The position numbers were made by a program, and so were the translations under genes. Below, in pieces: positions 61,400-64,000 of a stretch of DNA of 64,000 nt. The notes beneath the pieces were generated by a model that saw only the letters and a list, made by a program, of their open reading frames with translations, did not search any database and was not told the DNA's origin. Location of the stretch: the NCBI GenBank assembly GCA_021234155.1, contig JAJEKV010000052.1, forward strand, positions 9,503,284-9,567,283, written 5' to 3'. The first letter of the stretch is position 1, and each line of letters opens with the position of its first letter. Source of the stretch: Isoetes taiwanensis. Its lineage: Eukaryota > Streptophyta > Lycopodiopsida > Isoetales > Isoetaceae.

Positions 61400-63439
61400 C
61401 AAACCAATCATGCGGGGAGCAAAACCAATTTTAAGCGGGGCTGCTTGTGCCACTTCCAAACAAAGCGGTTGTACCTAAAAGCATGAGTGCACCAAGTTAA
61501 CTTTCTATGAGATGAACCATATTGATAGCAAGGAACGGGTTTGCCATGGTAGTGGAGATCCAACATGCAAGAACACAAGGCTTGAGCTTGCACCTCGTTT
61601 GTCCAAGGAGAAGAAGGATTGGGCTAAGGATTTGATACAACAAAATCATTCACTCAACGGGTCATGAGCAAGCAAGAAGAGCATTGGAGCTTACAAAAGC
61701 AAATTAATCCGATAGACCAAGACATAGAGATGAATTTCTTGCCATGGATGACCTTCACAACTTATCTCGTGGGTTCTTTGGATCCACTTGGATGTTACAT
61801 CGAGATGTTGCGTTAAGTGTCGAATGTGGGTTTTCTCTTCATCACGAGGCGTGCTTATGTATCAAGAGGGCAGGCCCTTTACTTTGGGTATAATGACTCC
61901 ATTCCAGCTGAAACTCTTTTGGAGCATGGAAAAGGTGAGGCAATTGCCATGGACTCCACTTTCAAAACCAATGACCATTGCTACGGTTTGTACACATGAT
62001 TGCTTTATGACAGACCATGGGAATGGAGTTCCAGTAGCTTGGGTTCTCACATCTAGTCAAGAGGAAGAGGAGATCCGGCCAGTGGCTTGTGGCCATGAAG
62101 GAACACATCCATAATAATGATCCCACTTGGTCCCTTCTTGCTTCATTGTGGATGATGCCCGTAGAGATCAATGCTTTGAGGGATGTTTGGCCCATGTCAC
62201 GTATCCAATTGTGCTTGTGGCATGTGAGGCGGCCCGGTTGAAGATGTTTGTGAAGCGGGTTAAAGATAAGAAGCCTTGGGGCCCAAATGTTCAAGGAATT
62301 AGGAGACATCATGTATGGTATTCATGTTGATGGGGATGGTAGATATGGGCAAGACTACATAGACTCATGTAGGGAAGAGGGATTAAGGCAGCGTGGAAGA
62401 GTTCAAGGAAAGGCACAAGGTCTACAAGAAAGTTGTGAAATACATGAGCAAGGTGTGGACAAAGAACATTACTTCTGGATTGTTGCTACTCGGCGGTATC
62501 CCCATGCAAACCAAGAGACAAATGCAAGCATAGAGTCATATCATGCCACTATGAAGAGGAGGCTTGGTCTCTCAAGCATTCATTGAGAGGGACGAGGATT
62601 GATTGGTTGCTTTACATGCTGACATGCATAAATATCCTTTTGATAGGTTCAAAGAAAGATAATGGTTTTAAGATCAACCGCATGAGCGAGAAGCGGGTTA
62701 TCGAGACAACAATCATTGGAGCAAAAAAGATTCACGATGCAAAGATGAGGTGGCTAGACTACCAACAAGGAAGGGCTGAAGTTTGGAGCCAAAACATGGA
62801 TGCTTGGGATGAGAATAGAGGCCCTTCCTTACATGGTAGTTGTGGCAAATGAGAATTGGGCTTCTTTGCGATTGTCCATGGGGTATGAAGGGTAACATGT
62901 GCAAGCATCAAATTAAAGTGATTCAAATGATGGGCAGCTATAGGGATGATGACATATTGAGAGTGTGTGGAACTCTTTACGGTTCCCAAGCTGGTGGTTT
63001 GAAAAACTTGAGATCTATTGCAGAGGATTATAAGGTGGATGAGTGTAGCGATGACGTCGTGCTTTCTAGTTTGACCTCAACAAGCCTCATTGATGTCGAG
63101 GAGGAGCCACATGTTGGTAAGTGCTTCGTAGACCCTACACGTAGAGACATGTTGGAGAGTATAGATGCTAGCCTTCATAACATAAGGGATACATTAAGTA
63201 GCAACCCTCACATCATTCGTGAAGTTGATTTCCTTCTTCGAGAGCTCACCCAAAAGTTAGAGAATTTGAAGTCCTCTACTGTTCAAAGAGGTGTTGCACC
63301 TTGCATGCCAACAACAAAGGACTTCAATGGGAGCACCATAGCTAGGCCAATTCCTTTCATAGAATGCCATAAGAGGAAGAAGAAAGTGGTGGGGGATACC
63401 GTGTTTGCACGTGAATGTGAACGACACCTTGAAGAGTAA
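61400..63439 (+). pseudogene. MULE (Mutator-like) transposase with SWIM zinc finger, decayed (copy 2)
   Basis: Parts appear in canonical order across frame changes. The N-terminal zinc-binding region has GCLCHFQTKRLYLKA, then YEMNHIDSKERVCHGSGDPT and LELAPRLSKEKKDWAKDLI. The MULE catalytic region has EAIAMDSTFKTNDHCYGLYT (first Asp, near 61,955), GVPVAWVLTSSQEEEE, FIVDDAR (second Asp, near 62,150), a broken LCLWHVRRP, MFKELGDIMYGIHVD, and NQETNASIESYHATMKRRLG (catalytic Glu, near 62,540). DYQQGRAEVWSQ leads to a SWIM finger (CDCPWGMKGNMCKHQIKV, CxCxnCxH) near 62,870. The frame 62,840-63,439 continues to a normal stop with a helical tail. At least five shifts or stops show inactivity. An older relative lies at 1,940-2,365 on the minus strand. 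Confidence 0.8.
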
Positions 63440-63499
63440 ATGTTTCTTAATGCTTGACTTGTGGATCTTCTATAGTAAATTTATGATATAACTTACCTG

Positions 63500-63870
63500 G
63501 AGTCCACTAAACCACTTAACCACTAAACTAGGCTTAGTCCACTAAACCACTAAACTAGGCTGTCCAGGTTAACCACTGGAGATGTCAAGTGGTTAACCTG
63601 GACAAGTTCAAGTTGTCTAGGTTAACCACCTGGACAACCATGTCAAGTGGTTAACCTAGACAAGTATAGTGGTTAACCTAGACAAATGATCCACTTAGGT
63701 GGTTAACCTGGACTCGTGTAGTGGTTAGCCTAGACAAGTATAGTGGTTAACCTAGACAAGTATAGTGGTAAACCTAGACAAGTTTGTCTAGTGGTTAACC
63801 TGGACAAGTTTGTCTAGTGGTTAACTTGGACAACCCAGTCTAGTGGTTAACCTGGACAAGCATAGAAGGG
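63500..63870. repeat. GGTTAACC-centred repeat array
   Basis: About a dozen copies of a unit close to 'agtggttaacctagacaagt', spaced 20-35 bp apart. Most read GTGGTTAACC-T(A/G)GACAAG; a few near 63,565 and 63,617 are inverted (GTC(C/T)AGGTTAACCAC). The palindromic GTTAAC core lets both orientations share a centre. A related lead with 'ccactaaaccactaaactag' precedes it at 63,507-63,560. It lies 60 bases after the MULE stop codon. Confidence 0.85.
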
Positions 63871-63919
63871 AATATTTAAACCAACGGTTCTTTCTAACGG
63901 TTCTTTCTAGCCTTCAAGC

Positions 63920-63930
63920 TATATATACCC
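63920..63930 (+). promoter_or_regulatory. TATA box after the repeat array
   Basis: CTATATATACCC stands about 50 bases right of the repeat array and is followed by a pyrimidine/purine-mixed leader without ATG up to the window end. It could drive a transcript starting near 63,955 and leaving the window, or be part of an LTR or transposon end. Confidence 0.4.
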
Positions 63931-64000
63931 TTGCCTTAGTTGTTCTTGGTAGAAAGTTAGTTGGTTTCAGTTGAGTTCAGTAGTAGTCGAGTTTCTTTGC

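Overview
The window is nuclear DNA of a land plant with a large, repeat-rich genome. It holds an intron-containing glutamate receptor-like (GLR) channel gene, a plant-type RMD5/GID E3 ligase, a tandem pair of extensin-like/desiccation-related fusion genes and pentatricopeptide (PPR) fragments, set among Ty1/copia, Ty3/gypsy, LINE, Helitron, Mutator-like and probably CACTA remains. Short GT-AG introns, AT-rich spacers and sparse genes fit this. I suspect a seed-free plant, perhaps a fern, from the PPR fragments, an unfamiliar transposon family and the degree of decay. That placement is inference.

Layout. 1-9.5 kb: degenerate repeats, a copia-type LTR with primer-binding site, a minus-strand fragment of a MULE transposase, and an unidentified minus-strand exon series (5.2-7.85 kb). 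12.0-15.3 kb: a GLR gene of six exons, one a 32-bp microexon that codes for the pore. 17.6-24.9 kb: a PPR pseudogene split by a minus-strand Helitron (18,288-24,666), which itself carries a LINE fragment with 15-bp target duplications. 25.6-26.1 kb: the 3' exons of a MAP kinase. 30.4-32.6 kb: two decayed mobile elements. 33.8-38.9 kb: two paralogous three-exon genes joining a secreted proline-rich (extensin-like) N-terminus to a desiccation-related (PCC13-62-like) domain; the second is followed by a 1.64-kb tandem duplication. 43.4-49.4 kb: a mosaic of CACTA-like ends, a TATC microsatellite, a palindromic LTR structure and pieces of at least three unrelated host genes (chromodomain helicase, LRR receptor kinase, ARF GTPase). 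49.6-55.5 kb: a 5'-truncated, inactivated gypsy chromovirus with its 3' LTR. 57.6-58.8 kb: an intact RMD5 gene. 60.6-64 kb: an unknown ORF, a decayed MULE transposase with SWIM zinc finger, and a GGTTAACC-centred repeat array leading into a TATA box.

Four protein genes look intact: the GLR channel, the two secreted fusion proteins and RMD5. They do not form a pathway. The chief novelties are the fusion family (its ferritin-like metal ligands appear lost), the Helitron-split PPR gene whose reading frame continues across the rebuilt insertion site, the multi-gene fragment island, and the pore microexon.
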